DNA from: Terriglobales bacterium
Lineage (GTDB): Bacteria; Acidobacteriota; Terriglobia; Terriglobales; Acidobacteriaceae
Direction: 5' to 3'
NCBI GenBank assembly: GCA_025980765.1
Contig: JAICXB010000029.1
Span: forward strand, 1 to 52,412
Length of the DNA stretch: 52,412 nt
Shown here: positions 1 to 9,293 of the stretch, piece by piece
How the letters are laid out: each line of letters starts with the position of its first letter
How positions within the stretch are numbered: the first letter of the stretch is position 1
Notes under the pieces: model-generated
Seen by the model: the letters and a program-made list of their open reading frames with translations, nothing else
What the model was told of the DNA's origin: nothing
The model's database searches: none
Program-made: the position numbers and the translations under genes

Positions 1-12
1 CGGAAGGCAGCT

Positions 13-44
13 GCGAAGCTTCGCGGCTACGAGGCTACGAGGCT
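13..44. repeat. Short tandem GGCTACGA repeat (copy 1 of a dispersed family)
   Basis: This stretch reads CGAAGCTTCGCGGCT followed by two near-tandem GGCTACGA units. The same 15-mer core CGAAGCTTCGCGGCT recurs at 32791-32805, where it is followed by GGCTTCGT units. It is noncoding and looks like a degenerate dispersed intergenic repeat. Nothing else is recognisable before the first gene. Confidence 0.5.
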
Positions 45-148
45 GTCCCGCGGGTAGTCTCTTTCCGTTGCGGCATCTGCGGCGTTCTCCTTATTGATCC
101 GTCTTTCTCTTCACTGCAAGATGCGGTTGCCCCCACCCAGGAGTCTGT

Positions 149-607
149 GTGCGCGATCTGCAGCGGTCGCTGTGCATTGGTTTGTTTGTTGTGGTTGGTT
201 TTATCGGCGCTCAGGCGCAGCAGTTGCCCGACGCTCCCGGAGCGTTGGGGCTGAAGTCGGAAGTGACGCCGGCCGCGCAGGTGTTGCGGGAGCCGAACAC
301 CCGCGTTGCCGACAAGAAATTCTGGGCGTTGACGGCCGCGCATTTTGCCGCGACCTATGCCGATGCGACTACGTCATCGTTGGGCGTGGGTCGGCATTCC
401 TGCGGGCCGGAGACCAACGCGATCTACGGGAAGTATCCATCGCCGCAGCGGTTCTTTCTGCAGATGTCGGCAGAGACGGCGGCGATCAGCGCTTTCGATT
501 ACTTTCTCAAGCGCAAGCACAGCCGCTTCTGGTTTGTCGCCGGCTCGGCCGATGCGGTGAGTCACGCCTGGGCCGCTGCGGTGAATGCCAGCCGGTGTTC
601 GTTGTGA
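149..607 (+). CDS. Secreted hypothetical protein
   Basis: A 152-residue protein of unknown function with a GTG start. Residues 1-24 form a good signal peptide (short basic N-terminus, hydrophobic core, AQA then Q). The mature protein begins with a QQLPDAP motif; an LPDAP stretch after the signal peptide is something I associate with secreted acidobacterial proteins (inference). No catalytic motif is visible. Two Cys residues (one in the GRHSCGPE segment, one near the C-terminus) could form a disulfide in the periplasm. It is a monocistron, followed by a repeat block. I do not recognise the family. Confidence 0.55.
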   Translation: MRDLQRSLCIGLFVVVGFIGAQAQQLPDAPGALGLKSEVTPAAQVLREPNTRVADKKFWALTAAHFAATYADATTSSLGVGRHSCGPETNAIYGKYPSPQRFFLQMSAETAAISAFDYFLKRKHSRFWFVAGSADAVSHAWAAAVNASRCSL

Positions 608-611
608 GGAG

Positions 612-873
612 ATCAGTACTCAGTTTTCAGTAGTCAGTATCAGCTAGCGACCAAACAGAACCTGAACTGAAAACTGACGACTGGATACTGATTACTCCCA
701 CTCAAAATCAGTAGTCAGTACTCAGTTTTCAGTAGTCAGTAATCAGCTAGCGGCCAAACAGAACCTGAAGCTGACAACTGAATACTGACAACTGAGTACT
801 GATTACAATCAGTAATCAGCTAGCGACCAGGCAGAACCTGAACTGAAAACTGACAACTGAATACTGACTACTC
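612..873. repeat. Three tandem copies of a palindromic intergenic element
   Basis: About 85-100 bp units repeat three times (near 612-697, 708-806 and 808-873). Each has a left arm of the type CAGTACTCAGTTTTCAGTAG, a centre CAGCTAGCGACCAAACAGAA, and a right arm of the type CTGAACTGAAAACTGAC that is complementary to the left arm, so each can fold into a long hairpin. The third copy has lost most of its left arm. It is noncoding and fills the convergent gap between the hypothetical gene and gdhA. Confidence 0.8.
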
Positions 874-874
874 C

Positions 875-2149
875 CTACGGCCAGATTCCGCGTGATTCGG
901 TTGCTTTGGCTACGCGGTCGATGGCGACAACGTATGCCCCGGTGCGCATGTCTGTCTTGAATTTTTTCGCGCATTCGTGGACATCGGCGAAGGCCTTGCC
1001 CATGATCTTCTCCAGTTTGCGGTTGACCTCTTCCACGTCCCAGAAAAGTTCCTGCAGGTCCTGCACCCATTCGAAATAGGAGACGGTCACTCCACCAGCG
1101 TTGGCGAGAATATCGGGAATCACCAACACTCCCTTATCGCGCAGAATCGCGTCGGCGCCTGGAGTAGTTGGACCATTGGCGGCTTCGGCGATGACGTTCG
1201 CCTTGATGCGATGCGCGTTGGTCAAAGTAATTTGGTTTTCCAGGGCGGCGGGAATCAGCACGTCGCAATCGAGTTCGAGTACATCGTTGCTGGAAATGGC
1301 TTTGGCTCCGGGAAAGCCGGCGACGGATCCGGTTTTGCTCTTGTGCGCGACCAGCTTGGGGATATCGAGTCCTTTGGGATTGACAATGCCGCCGCGGGAA
1401 TCACTGGCAGCGATCACCGTCATTCCAATCTTTGCCAGCAGCTCAGCGGCAATGCTGCCCGCGTTGCCGAAGCCCTGGATGGCTGCGGTGGCGCGCTTGT
1501 GATCGATGTTCTTTACTTCGCAGGCGCAGCGAGTGACATAGACGCAGCCGCGAGCTGTTGCCTCATGCCGTCCTAAAGAACCGCCCAGAAACGTTGGCTT
1601 GCCGGTGACCACGCCGGGAACGCTGTGCCCGCGGGTCATGCTGTAGGTGTCCATGATCCACGCCATGACCTGCGCGTCGGTATAGACGTCGGGCGCGGGG
1701 ATGTCGCGGTCTGGGCCGATGAAATCTGATATCTCATACGCATACCGGCGAGTCAGGCGCTCCAGTTCGCTCTTTGAGAGCTTGTGTGGATCGCAGATGA
1801 TTCCACCCTTGGCTCCTCCGAATGGGATGTTCACCGTAGCGCATTTCCAGGTCATCCACGAGGCCAGGGCCTGCACTTCGTCAAAGCTGACGTTGGGATG
1901 ATAGCGGATGCCGCCTTTGCATGGTCCGCGCGCGTTGTTGTGCTGCACGCGAAATCCCTGAAAGACTTTCACGGCGCCGCTGTCCATTTTGATGGGCAGC
2001 GAAAGTGAGAGAGCGCGCCGCGGCGTTCGCAGCACCTCGCGCAATCCCGCGTCAAGCTTCAGCTTTTCGGCGGCAGTATCGAACTGGTGCATGGCAATGC
2101 GAAACGGATTCAGATCTTCCGCGACCTTGGAGACGGCGTGTACGGCCAT
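875..2149 (-). CDS. gdhA: Glutamate dehydrogenase (Glu/Leu/Phe/Val dehydrogenase family)
   Basis: This cytoplasmic enzyme catalyses reversible oxidative deamination of glutamate to 2-oxoglutarate and ammonia. The 424-residue length suits the hexameric family. The dimerisation/substrate domain carries CKGGIRYHP (Lys78) and PFGGAKGG with the catalytic Lys near residue 114. The Rossmann domain carries GFGNAGS around residues 220-226. The reading frame is open further upstream, but the ATG at 2149 is preceded by GGGAGA at good spacing and gives the normal family N-terminus. Cofactor preference (NAD or NADP) cannot be read with certainty. It is transcribed divergently from the SIS gene; the 383-bp gap between them shows no RNA element I recognise. 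Confidence 0.93.
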   Translation of the reverse strand: MAVHAVSKVAEDLNPFRIAMHQFDTAAEKLKLDAGLREVLRTPRRALSLSLPIKMDSGAVKVFQGFRVQHNNARGPCKGGIRYHPNVSFDEVQALASWMTWKCATVNIPFGGAKGGIICDPHKLSKSELERLTRRYAYEISDFIGPDRDIPAPDVYTDAQVMAWIMDTYSMTRGHSVPGVVTGKPTFLGGSLGRHEATARGCVYVTRCACEVKNIDHKRATAAIQGFGNAGSIAAELLAKIGMTVIAASDSRGGIVNPKGLDIPKLVAHKSKTGSVAGFPGAKAISSNDVLELDCDVLIPAALENQITLTNAHRIKANVIAEAANGPTTPGADAILRDKGVLVIPDILANAGGVTVSYFEWVQDLQELFWDVEEVNRKLEKIMGKAFADVHECAKKFKTDMRTGAYVVAIDRVAKATESRGIWP

Positions 2150-2532
2150 ATTGGCTTCTCCCTGCGATTCGGCAGCTAGCGGCCTGCCGGAGGCGCAGGG
2201 GAGTATACATCCAAGCGTCCGGCGCATCCCGTTTTGAGCCCGGTTGCTGATGATCGAAACGGCGTATTCATGAGCGGAATTGCGCTTACCATAAATGAAT
2301 TCACTGATTTTGGCGGGTTTTCCACAAGCCGAGTTGATCGTTGCACAAAAGTCGTGAGTAATTCTGATCAAATCTGCACTTTTATGCTTGCCTTCAAATG
2401 CGATTTGATTTATGGTGCCGGACGGCTCTGGGATGGGCTGGAACCTGTTCCGGAGAAAATCGCGGGCTGAGAGACTCTGCTGCCAGGTTTTTGATGCCTG
2501 TCCCGACCCGATATTCAGGAAGATCTCGGATC

Positions 2533-3696
2533 ATGGATTTCTCCATAACTGGAAGCGTGAAGCCGCCGCAGCGCAAATTTCCTTTCCTGATGTTGAAGGA
2601 GATTTACGAGCAGCCGGAAGCGGTCCGCAACACCATTGAGCAGCATTTCGATCCCAAAGTCGGTTCCGTTCGGCTGGATAAATTTCCGTTCACCTTGGAT
2701 CAGATCAAGACCCTGCGGCACGTAATCATTGCCGCGAGCGGCTCAAGCCGTCATGCTGGGCTTTGCGGCAAATTTATGATTGAGGAGTTGGCGGGCGTCC
2801 CGGTGGATGTGGAATATGCCAGCGAATACGGCTATCGCCAGCCGTTGAAGCAGGATGGGGCGCTGTTGGTGGCAATTACCCAGTCTGGTGAGACCGCCGA
2901 CACCATTGCCGCTCAACGCATCGCGGCGGAAAACGGAATTAAGACTCTTTCCATCTCCAATGTGCTGGGTTCGACCATCGCTCGCGAAGCCGATGCCAAC
3001 GTGTTTACCTATGCCGGCACGGAGTTTGCGGTTCCGGCGACCAAGAGTTTCACCACGCAACTGACCGCCCTTTACATGTTCGCGCTTTTTCTAAGCGCGG
3101 GAAAACAGGCGTTAGATCTGGACCAGATTCGCGAGCGGATGCTGATGATCTCGCAAGTTCCCTCGCTGCTCAGCGGAGCGATGGAGAAGCTGGACCGGCA
3201 GGCTGAAGCCATAGCCAGGCTTTTTCACAAGGATGAAAGTTTCATTTTTCTCGGCCGCGGCGTGCACTATCCGGTAGCGCTGGAGGGCGCACTCAAGCTG
3301 AAAGAGATTTCATATGTCAATGCCGAGGGTTATCCCACGGGGGAGCTGCGCCACGGCACTACCGCTTTGATCGACGAGCGCTTCCCCATGGTCGCAATCA
3401 TGACGCGTGATGCGAACAGTCCGGAATCAATGTTGCGGTATGAGAAATCGCTTTACGTCCTGAACGAGGTGCGCAAGTATTCGCGCCGGCAAGTGCTCCT
3501 GATATCGGATGAGGACGCCGGGATCCGGGAACTGACTGACGCGCAGTTCTTTTCCTTCCCCCGCATGGACGAGCTGCTGCTTCCCATCTTGGAAATTGTG
3601 CCGTTGCAGCTCCTGGCGTATCACATTGCGGTGATGAACGGTCTGGATGTGGACCATCCTCGCAACCTGGAAAAAGCAGTGACCGTGGATGGATGA
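2533..3696 (+). CDS. Double-SIS sugar-phosphate isomerase/deaminase (GlmS C-terminal half, no glutaminase domain)
   Basis: The 387-residue product aligns with the isomerase half of GlmS: KEIYEQPEAVRNTI at the N-terminus, ASGSSRHAG and TQSGETADT phosphosugar-binding loops in the first SIS domain, a second SIS domain (about residues 230-370), and the GlmS-like tail HPRNLEKAVTV. The N-terminal Cys-nucleophile glutaminase domain is absent, and the upstream DNA does not encode it. Proteins of this architecture include NagB-II-type glucosamine-6-phosphate deaminases and AgaS-like enzymes, so ammonia release from an amino-sugar phosphate is more likely than synthesis (inference). The start at 2533 has AGGAAG upstream; an in-frame GTG/ATG further upstream is less likely. 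It is followed by a TonB-dependent receptor and a DeoR regulator on the same strand, consistent with amino-sugar catabolism. Confidence 0.85.
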   Translation: MDFSITGSVKPPQRKFPFLMLKEIYEQPEAVRNTIEQHFDPKVGSVRLDKFPFTLDQIKTLRHVIIAASGSSRHAGLCGKFMIEELAGVPVDVEYASEYGYRQPLKQDGALLVAITQSGETADTIAAQRIAAENGIKTLSISNVLGSTIAREADANVFTYAGTEFAVPATKSFTTQLTALYMFALFLSAGKQALDLDQIRERMLMISQVPSLLSGAMEKLDRQAEAIARLFHKDESFIFLGRGVHYPVALEGALKLKEISYVNAEGYPTGELRHGTTALIDERFPMVAIMTRDANSPESMLRYEKSLYVLNEVRKYSRRQVLLISDEDAGIRELTDAQFFSFPRMDELLLPILEIVPLQLLAYHIAVMNGLDVDHPRNLEKAVTVDG

Positions 3697-3803
3697 GTGC
3701 AGTTGGTGAGAAAGGTCGTCCAAGAAAGACCATGAAAACACAGTTTGGCGGAGTCGGTGAGATTGGCAGTTCAACAAATCACAGAAAATACGAGGGGAGA
3801 ATT

Positions 3804-6800
3804 ATGCGTGCGTTTACTCGCTTTTGGCTTGGCGCGGTGCTGTGCCTGTTCCTGGTTTCAGCGCTGACGGCCCAAGAGATCACGGGCAACATTTCCGGAA
3901 CGGTGAAGGACCCGAACGGCGCAGTCGTGCCGAATGCAACCGTCACCGTGACCAATACAGACAAAAACGCTGTTATTCGCACCGTGAAAACCGGCGCGGG
4001 AGGGGATTTCTCTGCGCCAACCCTTCCCATCGGTCATTACTCCTTCACGGTAGATGCGTCGGGATTTAAGAAGTTTACCCAGAAGGACATCGTGCTGAAC
4101 GTAAATGACAAGCTGACATTCTTCCCCGTACTGTCCGTGGGCACCGCCCAAGAGACAGTGGAGGTAAATGCCAATGCCGACCAGGTGGAACTGCAATCGG
4201 CGCAAGCGGCAGGGCTGATTACCGGCACCCAAGTTCGCGAGCTGGAGTTGAACACGCGCAACTGGGAGCAACTGGTGACTTTGACCCCGGGGGTCTCCGA
4301 TGCCGGCAATTCCGACCAGCTTTATGTCGGCGCTTTCGCACCTCAGGGTACGAACCTGGTGCAATTCTCAATCAATGGCGGGCGCCGCGAAGAGAACAAC
4401 TACATGATTGATGGCGCCGACAACATCGATCGTGGCTCCGCGCTCACTCTCCTGTCGTTTCCCAGCGTGGATGCCATTGCCGAATTCAAGGTCATTCGCG
4501 GGCAGTACGATCCAGAATATGGTCGCGCCGCCAATGGGCAGGTGAATGTCATCACCCGCTCCGGCACGAGCAAGCTGCACGGCAATATTTATGAATTCTT
4601 CCGCAATGACGCGTTGAATGCCGACCCCTACTTCAACAAGCACTTCACGAAAGTGCAGCCGACCCCCATCCTGCGCTACAACGATTTCGGCGGGACCATT
4701 GGCGGGCCAGTGTACATCCCCAAGATCTACGAGCAAACCAACAAGACTTTCTTCTTTTTCTCGGAAGAGGACCGGCGCAACATCATTAACGTGAATACAA
4801 CCCCTGAAGTGCCGACTGCCGGCATGCTCAGTGGACAATTCCTGCATCCGGTTTGCGTCGCTTTCGACGCCAGCCACACCTGCACTGCCACCGGCACTTC
4901 GATTCCCACCACATCGTTTGATCCCATTGCCACGGCATACATCAAGGACATTTACTCCAAGTATCCGCAGCCGAATGCCGCAACGGCGGCCGACCCGTTC
5001 GGCTTTATCGGGAATTTGAAGGGAATTTTCAATTTTCGCGAGGAGATTTACAAGATTGACCACATCGTCAACCAGAAGTTGAGTTTCAGCGGCAAGATTT
5101 TGCGCGACAACATCCCTACTGTGGAGCCAGGAGGCCTGTTTACCGGAGTGGGAATCGATAATATCGGTACCACCCACACCAATTCTCCGGGACAGAATTA
5201 CACAATTCGAGCCACCTATGCGGTCACTCCCACGCTGCTGATCGAGCCGGGTTACGCCTATTCCTACGGCGCGATCCTCAGCACCCCCGACAACCTGTTG
5301 AACGTCAACAACTCGCCGGATATTGCTGCTGCAGTCAAGAGCACGCTGCCATTCCAAACCACGCTAGGCCGAGTACCTAGCATTGCCTTATCGGGGCAGG
5401 GGTCGAATCCGAATCTCACCGGACCGAACAGCTTCGGCCCCTACAACGACTTCAATCAAAACCACACCGCATTCGCCAACGTCACCAAGATCATTGGAAA
5501 CCACACCATCAAGGTCGGCGCAACCTACTATCACTATCGCAAGCATGAGAATGCCGGCAGGGGCAACGAAGGCTCATATAGCTTCAACAACAATGGCATT
5601 CCCAAAGGTACTGGCACGTTCAACTTCGAGCAGGCATGGGCCAACTTCCTGCTGGGCCAAGTAGGCACCTTCTCACAAACTTCTCTGGATTTGACTGCCG
5701 ATATTCGCGACAATCAGTTGGAGTATTACGCGCAAGACGCCTGGCGCATCCGGCCGAATCTGACGATTTCCTACGGCTTCCGGCACTCCTTCTTCCGGCA
5801 GCCGACCGATGCCTTAGGATTGCTGGAGAATTTCGATCCCGCAGCCTACGATCCCGCCAAAGCTCCGTGTATCACCGCCAGCGGCGCGACCGACGTGACC
5901 AAGAGTCCGACTGGCACGTTGACCAGCGCCTGCAATCCAAATTTCGATCCTCTCAACGGCTACATCTTTGCGCATCCGCCTGCCGGCTTCGAGAGCCACA
6001 AATCGCCGTTTGGCGACAAAGTCGCGCCGGAATACAACGCAGCCATCGCGCCCCGCTTGGGAATCGCGTGGGACCCATATGGCGACGGCAAAACCTCAAT
6101 TCGCGCCGGCTACGGCATGTTCTATGACAGCGGCACTATCTTCGGCAATGCCGAAAACAACGTCTTCAATGGCATTGGATTTCAAAATGCTCTCACTTTC
6201 ACCAATGTCACCACGCAAAATCCCACCGGTGGCGCACCGATACCTTCTACTGGCATCGGCTCCGGCGCCTCGCGTCCTCAGAGCCGCATCGACATCAACT
6301 ACAAGCCTCCCTATACCCAGCAGTGGAGTCTCGATGTGCAACGCGACCTCCATCAGGGATTGATCCTTGATATTGGCTATTACGGTGAAAACGGCATTCA
6401 CCTGCCGGGGTTCATCGACATCAATCAGCCTGCGGTAGATTCCTACCTGAATTGCACTAACGCCACTCCGTGCATGAGCGGCCCCAATGCAATCAGCTTC
6501 AACACCACCGTCAATGGAGTTCCCGCAGTCGCGGTCACCAACGGCAACACCAATAAGCTGAATGTGCTGCGCCCATTCATCGGTTACACCGGCTCTGATG
6601 CCGTCCGCGACATCTACACGGAGAACTATCACAGCCTGCAGGCTGAACTACAAAAGCAGTTCAAAGAGGGTTCTCTCTTCAACATCTCCTACACTTGGGG
6701 TCACTCGCTGACCACCTACCAGTCTGATCGAACTACCGGCAACATCGTGCCGCTGCAAGGCCACATTCGCGACAATAACTACGGTCCCGGAGTGGGCGAT

Positions 6801-7352
6801 CGCCGGCACGTCTTTACTGCAAACTTCGTCTACAACCTGCCGTTCCTGCGTGACCAGAAGGGATTCGTAGGCCATGCTCTGGGAGGTTGGGAGGTCTCCG
6901 GCATTCAAACCTTCCAGACGGGGTTACCTGCCACCGTCTCATCAAGCCAAACGATTGATCCAACCGGTGCTGGCTGCCTTGGACCCTCACCCTGTTCGTT
7001 CCGTGTGAATCAGGTAGGAGACCCCAATGTAGGACAGCCTGAAAACTTCGATACGGGTTTCTTTAACGCGGCTGCCTTTGCCGATCCAGTTGTCGGGCAG
7101 ACCACTCTCCCCTCGGAGCGGCCCGGCGCGGTCCGCTTGCCTGGTTTCTGGCGAACGGATCTGGGAGTATTCAAGAACTTCAAGATCACCGAGAGGTTGG
7201 GGGGGCAGTTCCGAGCAGAAGCCTTCAACCTGTTCAACCACACAAATCCGGTCTGCTGCTCGTCGTTTACCATCTCCAGCGGATCGTTCAACCTGGTGCG
7301 CGCGACTCGCGATCCACGCATCATGCAATTGGCAATGAAGTTGGAGTTCTGA
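3804..7352 (+). CDS. TonB-dependent receptor, Oar-like, with carboxypeptidase-regulatory domain
   Basis: A 1182-residue outer-membrane receptor that would import a substrate using TonB energy. A signal peptide (residues 1-23, ending ALTAQ) precedes a beta-sandwich carboxypeptidase-regulatory-like domain (about 24-110, with GTVKDPNGAVVPNATV). A plug region follows (about 120-245, with a VNVITRSGT segment), then a large barrel ending in the aromatic residue of KLEF, the usual sorting signal. The start at 3804 has GGGGAGA seven bases upstream; an upstream in-frame start overlaps the SIS gene and lacks a signal peptide. Gap to the SIS gene is 107 bp, so co-transcription is possible. The substrate is unknown; amino sugars or chitin oligomers are suggested only by context. 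Confidence 0.92.
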   Translation: MRAFTRFWLGAVLCLFLVSALTAQEITGNISGTVKDPNGAVVPNATVTVTNTDKNAVIRTVKTGAGGDFSAPTLPIGHYSFTVDASGFKKFTQKDIVLNVNDKLTFFPVLSVGTAQETVEVNANADQVELQSAQAAGLITGTQVRELELNTRNWEQLVTLTPGVSDAGNSDQLYVGAFAPQGTNLVQFSINGGRREENNYMIDGADNIDRGSALTLLSFPSVDAIAEFKVIRGQYDPEYGRAANGQVNVITRSGTSKLHGNIYEFFRNDALNADPYFNKHFTKVQPTPILRYNDFGGTIGGPVYIPKIYEQTNKTFFFFSEEDRRNIINVNTTPEVPTAGMLSGQFLHPVCVAFDASHTCTATGTSIPTTSFDPIATAYIKDIYSKYPQPNAATAADPFGFIGNLKGIFNFREEIYKIDHIVNQKLSFSGKILRDNIPTVEPGGLFTGVGIDNIGTTHTNSPGQNYTIRATYAVTPTLLIEPGYAYSYGAILSTPDNLLNVNNSPDIAAAVKSTLPFQTTLGRVPSIALSGQGSNPNLTGPNSFGPYNDFNQNHTAFANVTKIIGNHTIKVGATYYHYRKHENAGRGNEGSYSFNNNGIPKGTGTFNFEQAWANFLLGQVGTFSQTSLDLTADIRDNQLEYYAQDAWRIRPNLTISYGFRHSFFRQPTDALGLLENFDPAAYDPAKAPCITASGATDVTKSPTGTLTSACNPNFDPLNGYIFAHPPAGFESHKSPFGDKVAPEYNAAIAPRLGIAWDPYGDGKTSIRAGYGMFYDSGTIFGNAENNVFNGIGFQNALTFTNVTTQNPTGGAPIPSTGIGSGASRPQSRIDINYKPPYTQQWSLDVQRDLHQGLILDIGYYGENGIHLPGFIDINQPAVDSYLNCTNATPCMSGPNAISFNTTVNGVPAVAVTNGNTNKLNVLRPFIGYTGSDAVRDIYTENYHSLQAELQKQFKEGSLFNISYTWGHSLTTYQSDRTTGNIVPLQGHIRDNNYGPGVGDRRHVFTANFVYNLPFLRDQKGFVGHALGGWEVSGIQTFQTGLPATVSSSQTIDPTGAGCLGPSPCSFRVNQVGDPNVGQPENFDTGFFNAAAFADPVVGQTTLPSERPGAVRLPGFWRTDLGVFKNFKITERLGGQFRAEAFNLFNHTNPVCCSSFTISSGSFNLVRATRDPRIMQLAMKLEF

Positions 7353-7365
7353 CCAGAACCAGTTG

Positions 7366-7405
7366 GGGCGGATCCGCTTTCTCCAAGAGCGGATCCGCCC
7401 TCTTT
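7366..7405 (+). terminator. Rho-independent terminator after the TonB-dependent receptor
   Basis: A perfect 13-bp stem GGGCGGATCCGCT / AGCGGATCCGCCC (7366-7378 and 7388-7400) with a 9-nt loop is followed by TCTTT. It lies 13 bp after the receptor stop codon and separates it from the DeoR gene. Confidence 0.85.
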
Positions 7406-7439
7406 GCCTATCGCGGCGGCAAACTTTTGACCTGCTACT

Positions 7440-8276
7440 ATGACTCCGAACAATGCACCCTTGACGCCCGTTGAAAGCGACGGTCACGACGGCATGGCAA
7501 ATAAATCAGGAGCGGTGCTGAACGAGGAGCGGCGGCGCTCGATCGTGAGTTTTGTCAACCAGAACGGTCGCGCGCTGGTGCGCGACTTGGCCGTCCAGTT
7601 TGGTTCCTCGGAAATTACGATTCGCCGCGATCTTGACCTGCTTCACGAAGGTGGGCTGGTTTACCGCACTCGCGGCGGAGCTTTGCCCATCCGCGCAGGT
7701 CTCGAATCCGACAAAAAGCTGATTGAGCGCGAACTGGAGCACCCGCGCGAGAAGGCCAAGATCGCCATGGCCGCGGCGCTCATGGTGAAAGAGGGCCAGT
7801 CGATCGTTCTCGATTCCGGCAGCACCACTACGGCGATTGCCCGCGCATTGCGCGATTTCAAGGAGTTGACCGTCATCACCAATGCCATCAACATCGCGGC
7901 GGAATTGGCTGGGACCAGCGTCGATGTAGTACTCACCGGCGGGATGCTGCGCAAGGACTCGTATTCACTGGTTGGGCCGCTGGCGGAAGAGAGCCTGCAT
8001 CACTTGAAGGCCGATATTGTCTTCCTCGGTGTGGACGGCTTCGATACTCACACCGGCGTTTCTACCCCCAATCTGCTGGAGGCCCAGCTCAATCGCATGA
8101 TGGTCAGCATGGCCAGCCGGGTTGTCGCTGTGTGCGATTCCAGCAAGTTCGGCCGGAGGAGTCTGGGCTCGATTGTTCCCGTTTCCAACATTCACTGCGT
8201 AGTCACTGATAAGCAGATTCCCAAATCGGATCTGGACAAGCTGCGCAAAGCGGGTATCGAGATTACGCTGGTTTAA
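7440..8276 (+). CDS. DeoR/GlpR-family transcriptional regulator
   Basis: A 278-residue repressor-type protein. The N-terminal winged helix (LNEERRRSIVSFV, then SEITIRRDLDLL, about residues 28-82) is typical of DeoR, followed by the RTRGGA linker. The C-terminal DeoRC sensor domain (about 95-255) carries DSGSTTTAIARAL, LTGGMLRKDSYSLVG and GVDGFDTHTGVSTP, a fold that binds phosphorylated sugars. A second in-frame ATG at 7494 (MANKSG) is equally possible as start, since neither has a clear ribosome-binding site. Its place after the SIS gene and receptor suggests it responds to a (amino-)sugar phosphate made by that pathway. Confidence 0.9.
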   Translation: MTPNNAPLTPVESDGHDGMANKSGAVLNEERRRSIVSFVNQNGRALVRDLAVQFGSSEITIRRDLDLLHEGGLVYRTRGGALPIRAGLESDKKLIERELEHPREKAKIAMAAALMVKEGQSIVLDSGSTTTAIARALRDFKELTVITNAINIAAELAGTSVDVVLTGGMLRKDSYSLVGPLAEESLHHLKADIVFLGVDGFDTHTGVSTPNLLEAQLNRMMVSMASRVVAVCDSSKFGRRSLGSIVPVSNIHCVVTDKQIPKSDLDKLRKAGIEITLV

Positions 8277-8321
8277 TGCCTTCCCGAATAGTCTTCTCGA
8301 TCGAATTTCTCATGCCGGAGA

Positions 8322-9092
8322 TCACTCCGCGAGCGGAACAAAAACATCAGAGATGCTGATAATGGCGAGAATCGCTACCGGGAGATAGAGCGATCGCAAT
8401 TCGATACGCTGTCTGAGCCAGGCTCCGGCGAAGCCACCTGCCAGGAATGCGACCCAGGAAATCGCCGTAAGCACCGCAGCGATAAAATCGCGCTGCTTGC
8501 GTGATGCTCTTACCGCGAAGAGCCAGGAACGTCCGGCCCGAGCCCGGTCGTAGAGCCAAAACAAATAGCGCGATCCGGATTCAGCAAACTTCGAAATTGT
8601 CCCAGTCACATGTGTGGTGCGAACGCTCAGGGCGCCTACGCGCGTGAGCGTCGCATTCTGTATTCCCATGGCCAATGTTGAAAGAGCCAACAACGCGTAG
8701 AACATTGGGGGGGATGGTTTCATTTCCGCGCCTACGAGCAGCGGAGTTCCAAAATACACATAGGCCGCCAGCAATGCTGCTTCAAGGCTTAGAGTGATTG
8801 CCGCGACTGGCCGAAACTTCCGTCGCTGTCCCACTTCATGAATGAATGCCGCGACGAATAATCCGGCGATGAACATTAGCACTGCCCATCCTCGATGCAA
8901 GGCCAGGTCTCCGCGCTGTTCGATGGTCCGGTACGCGATGCCAATGGTATTACCGCTCATGTTGGCGTTCAGGATGTGAGAGAGCGAAAGATAACCAACC
9001 ACATCCACATAGCCGGCGATTCCGGTGAGGACCACAGCGGTGACTCCCTTGCGGTACGAGGGAATCGGTTCTCTCTCAGCGAGCCGCTTCAA
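8322..9092 (-). CDS. YoaK/DUF1275-family membrane protein
   Basis: An integral membrane protein of unknown function, about 256 residues with six predicted membrane helices. The family hallmark GIAGYVDVVGYLSL followed by ANMSGNT in the first helix pair is clear, and a second MGIQNATLTRVG / TTHVTGTI half follows. I place the start at a TTG (9092) preceded by AGGAGA, which gives MKRLAEREP and the usual short N-terminus. An alternative TTG at 9239 would add 49 residues with no family match. It is convergent with the DeoR gene (45-bp gap). Confidence 0.85.
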   Translation of the reverse strand: MKRLAEREPIPSYRKGVTAVVLTGIAGYVDVVGYLSLSHILNANMSGNTIGIAYRTIEQRGDLALHRGWAVLMFIAGLFVAAFIHEVGQRRKFRPVAAITLSLEAALLAAYVYFGTPLLVGAEMKPSPPMFYALLALSTLAMGIQNATLTRVGALSVRTTHVTGTISKFAESGSRYLFWLYDRARAGRSWLFAVRASRKQRDFIAAVLTAISWVAFLAGGFAGAWLRQRIELRSLYLPVAILAIISISDVFVPLAE

Positions 9093-9225
9093 GTCTCTCC
9101 TTGCGCCTGTAGGTACGCTGCTCAGACAGGACACAACTGTGATGTGCTGGAAGCGACTTGGGATTCCGCAACCGGGGCGCAACTGGCAACCAGGAATTCT
9201 TAAAGGCGGGTTAACGGAGATACGC

Positions 9226-9251
9226 GAAAGACGCGGCAAGCCGCGTCTTTC
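9226..9251 (-). terminator. Perfect 12-bp inverted repeat, possible terminator
   Basis: GAAAGACGCGGC and GCCGCGTCTTTC (9226-9237 and 9240-9251) form a perfect stem with a very tight loop, 43 bp downstream of the small Lmo0937-type gene. No U tract follows on either strand, so intrinsic termination is uncertain; it may be a degenerate palindromic repeat. Confidence 0.5.
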
Positions 9252-9293
9252 ACCTTCGATTCGGATAGGGATGGGACGATGTGCCGATTGGAT

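Noticed and set aside
94..633. 179-codon frame overlapping the first gene
   Set aside because: Arg/Cys-rich shadow frame; the frame from 149 has a signal peptide and balanced composition.
2440..2532. TPP riboswitch suggested by a CTGAGA word before the SIS gene
   Set aside because: The other conserved TPP segments are missing and the downstream gene is unrelated to thiamine.
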